Of a stretch of DNA of 64,000 nucleotides, positions 62,264 through 64,000 are shown piece by piece (the stretch's first letter is position 1; every line of letters begins with the position of its first letter). Position numbers and translations under genes: made by a program. The DNA is from Larus michahellis (Eukaryota > Chordata > Aves > Charadriiformes > Laridae). Location: positions 44,795,418 to 44,859,417 of the forward strand of contig NC_133901.1 of NCBI RefSeq assembly GCF_964199755.1, given 5' to 3'. Below the pieces are notes generated by a model. The model saw nothing but the letters and a program-made list of their open reading frames with translations. It was not told where the DNA came from and ran no database searches.

Positions 62264-64000
62264 CCATGGGTATTAGAGCCACACGAAATAGAGAAAAATA
62301 GCTCGATTACGCCACTCAAGTTCTAGTCACAGCAGAAGCAGCATGAAACTCTCTCTCTCTCTATAGGGCAACTGTGCCACTGTAGTTTACACTTTGTAAT
62401 AGTTGCTTGTAAGCTTGTGCTCCAAGAATATAGGAATGCAAATACCCAGGTTCTATAACAAGTATCAACAACTGCATGGCACTAGGAACTCCCTGGGACA
62501 TTTACACTCATAATGACTTCAGAATATAAGAAAAATATGCTGAGCTCCTTAAGGTATCCTTCTAAGTAATGTACAGTTTCATTCCAGTGCTGTAATGTCA
62601 TCTGAGCCAGCATAATTTACTTCTTTTCAGTAGATTCATGGTGCATCACTACAATTTCCCAACTCACTAACCAAAAAATTAACCAAAGGGCTCTTGAATG
62701 TTATTAGTCTACAGGTATCATTCTGAATGATTACTCATTCGGCTCATACTGAATGAATGTTTAGCAAGGTGTAAGTAAGAAATTCTAATCTAGTTAGACT
62801 AACCTAAAGCATGGATCTCCTGTTTTTACATTACTGCTGGGACTGTTGTCCATTTCCTTTCTGTATTAACTACTAACACCATTTTCCAGGTTGAACATTC
62901 TCCCCTAGTTGATTTTATGAATAAGAGACCCTAGGTTTTTTTGGAAGCTTAGATAATGTACCTTCCTCTTATAGAATAATAGAGATTTCAAACCGAGAAC
63001 AAACAGAACTACTAATTCCACTTGCATGTCTCCAACACACGCCACGGTTGTCACCGCAGATTATACATATTTACATACATGCTGCACAAGTATGTGTCTG
63101 TATAAACCTAGAAATAAAAAAGAAAGTGAGGGTGGTATAGTCTAAACTCTAAATGGTGGCAACACAGAAAATCTTGGTGTTCCATCAAAACAGTAGGGAT
63201 TAGAGAGTTTAGCTAAACATACTCAATGTGGTCCTCTCTGTCATGATGCTATTCCTTTTTAGGCTACTATTTTTGTTTTTAAACAATTCAAAACTACAGC
63301 AAGAGGAAAAAAATTACTTTGCAATCATGGAAAATTTGTATACAATTTGCTACAAGATAGAAACTTTGGTATACCTTTTTTGGAACCCCTCCTTTTTCTT
63401 GTTCGTCCCATATACTTAGAAAAGTCATTTTTTTATCCTTTTCATAAAAAAAAAAAAACCCAAGGTTTTTGTTGGAAATATATCAAATATATGTATCAAA
63501 TAACCGCAAGAAGGCACGGCACTAATATCCACTTAGGGATGGTTAGATTCATAGTTATGAAAAAGAAGTGAATAAGTAAAAAAGTTCTTAATAGTAACAG
63601 CAATTACAACAATAGCATGAAGAATTTTTGAAGTCCTTTTACAGTCCTAGGCCATCAAATCAGCCTCTAAAATGCACGGATAGCAAATCACTGAAATTAA
63701 TGGAAGGACTTTTGAGACTTTGGTCGATTCAGACATAGATATTACAGAAAAAACAGCACCAGACCTTTTTGGCTCTCATTCTCCATGTCGTTATGATGAA
63801 GAAGAAATAAGTCATGCTATAAAATCATAGTCATGAGGTTTCTACTAGGAGATATAAAGAATGCATATAACAAGGCTTTCTGTCCCACATCTCCAGCATG
63901 AAAAAGGTCCTCTAGTGAACACCTCAAAATTAATCATCATATTGATCTACCATGCCTAAAGTCATGTTAATGTTCCAGAGTGCAGTAGCTTTTGACTTAA

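Larger units (their letters stand above)
56946..64000. other. Unassigned AT-rich DNA to the window end
   Basis: This contains the 21-bp duplication at 59448, the A24/T31 pair, the A18 run at 61037, the inverted repeat at 62244, a short CT repeat at 62350-62361 and an A-run with CCCAAGG near 63447-63465. The frames are short and lack domains. Confidence 0.6.

Noticed and set aside
1..64000. tRNA, rRNA, snRNA genes, CRISPR arrays or bacterial operons
   Set aside because: I looked for cloverleaf B-box words, rRNA cores, snRNA 5' ends and regularly spaced repeats and found none. The repeat content indicates a vertebrate genome.

Overview
This window looks like a stretch of bird nuclear genome with no host protein-coding gene that I can recognise. 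The case for a bird is the repeat content: four chicken-repeat-1 (CR1) LINE copies, one of them a long copy with an almost readable ORF2, plus two avian-type endogenous-retrovirus LTRs. The remaining sequence is AT-rich, poor in CpG and full of short homopolymer runs. None of the short open frames outside the repeats has a recognisable domain, a convincing exon structure or a believable length. I therefore read the window as intergenic or deep-intronic DNA. Bacterial features such as operons, ribosome binding sites, CRISPR arrays and replication origins do not apply.

Layout. Positions 1-18359 are unassigned AT-rich DNA with small tandem repeats, a compact hairpin at 6075-6109, and a GC-richer block at 17350-17925 carrying a 137-codon open frame that I do not believe is a gene. 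A solo LTR of about 739 bp lies at 18365-19103. It is flanked by a 5-bp duplication (ATGAC) and has a TATA box and a poly(A) signal. Positions 19109-28660 are again unassigned, with a GC-rich patch at 24240-24480. A 5'-truncated CR1 3' end sits at 28665-29085 (+). A second, older-looking LTR-like element lies at about 30443-31440, with TATA and AATAAA signals and a long imperfect inverted repeat near its 3' side.

The main feature is the CR1 element at 38179-41098 (+). It keeps the apurinic-type endonuclease domain and the reverse transcriptase, with all the catalytic motifs I can check still present. The reading frame is broken by two offsetting frameshifts plus one stop codon within about 130 bp between the two domains, and by a third frameshift in an A-run near the C-terminus. 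ORF1 and the 5' end are absent, so this is a dead but fairly young 5'-truncated insertion. Two more CR1 remnants follow, at 45407-45670 (-) and about 53200-53446 (+). The remaining 3' part is unassigned AT-rich DNA with a CpG-dense patch at 56755-56945 and an A24/T31 pair of opposed homopolymers at 59561-59946.

I found no convincing new biological system. The most useful leads are the CR1 copy and its clustered lesions, the CpG-dense patch, the LTR inverted repeat and the compact hairpin near 6.1 kb.
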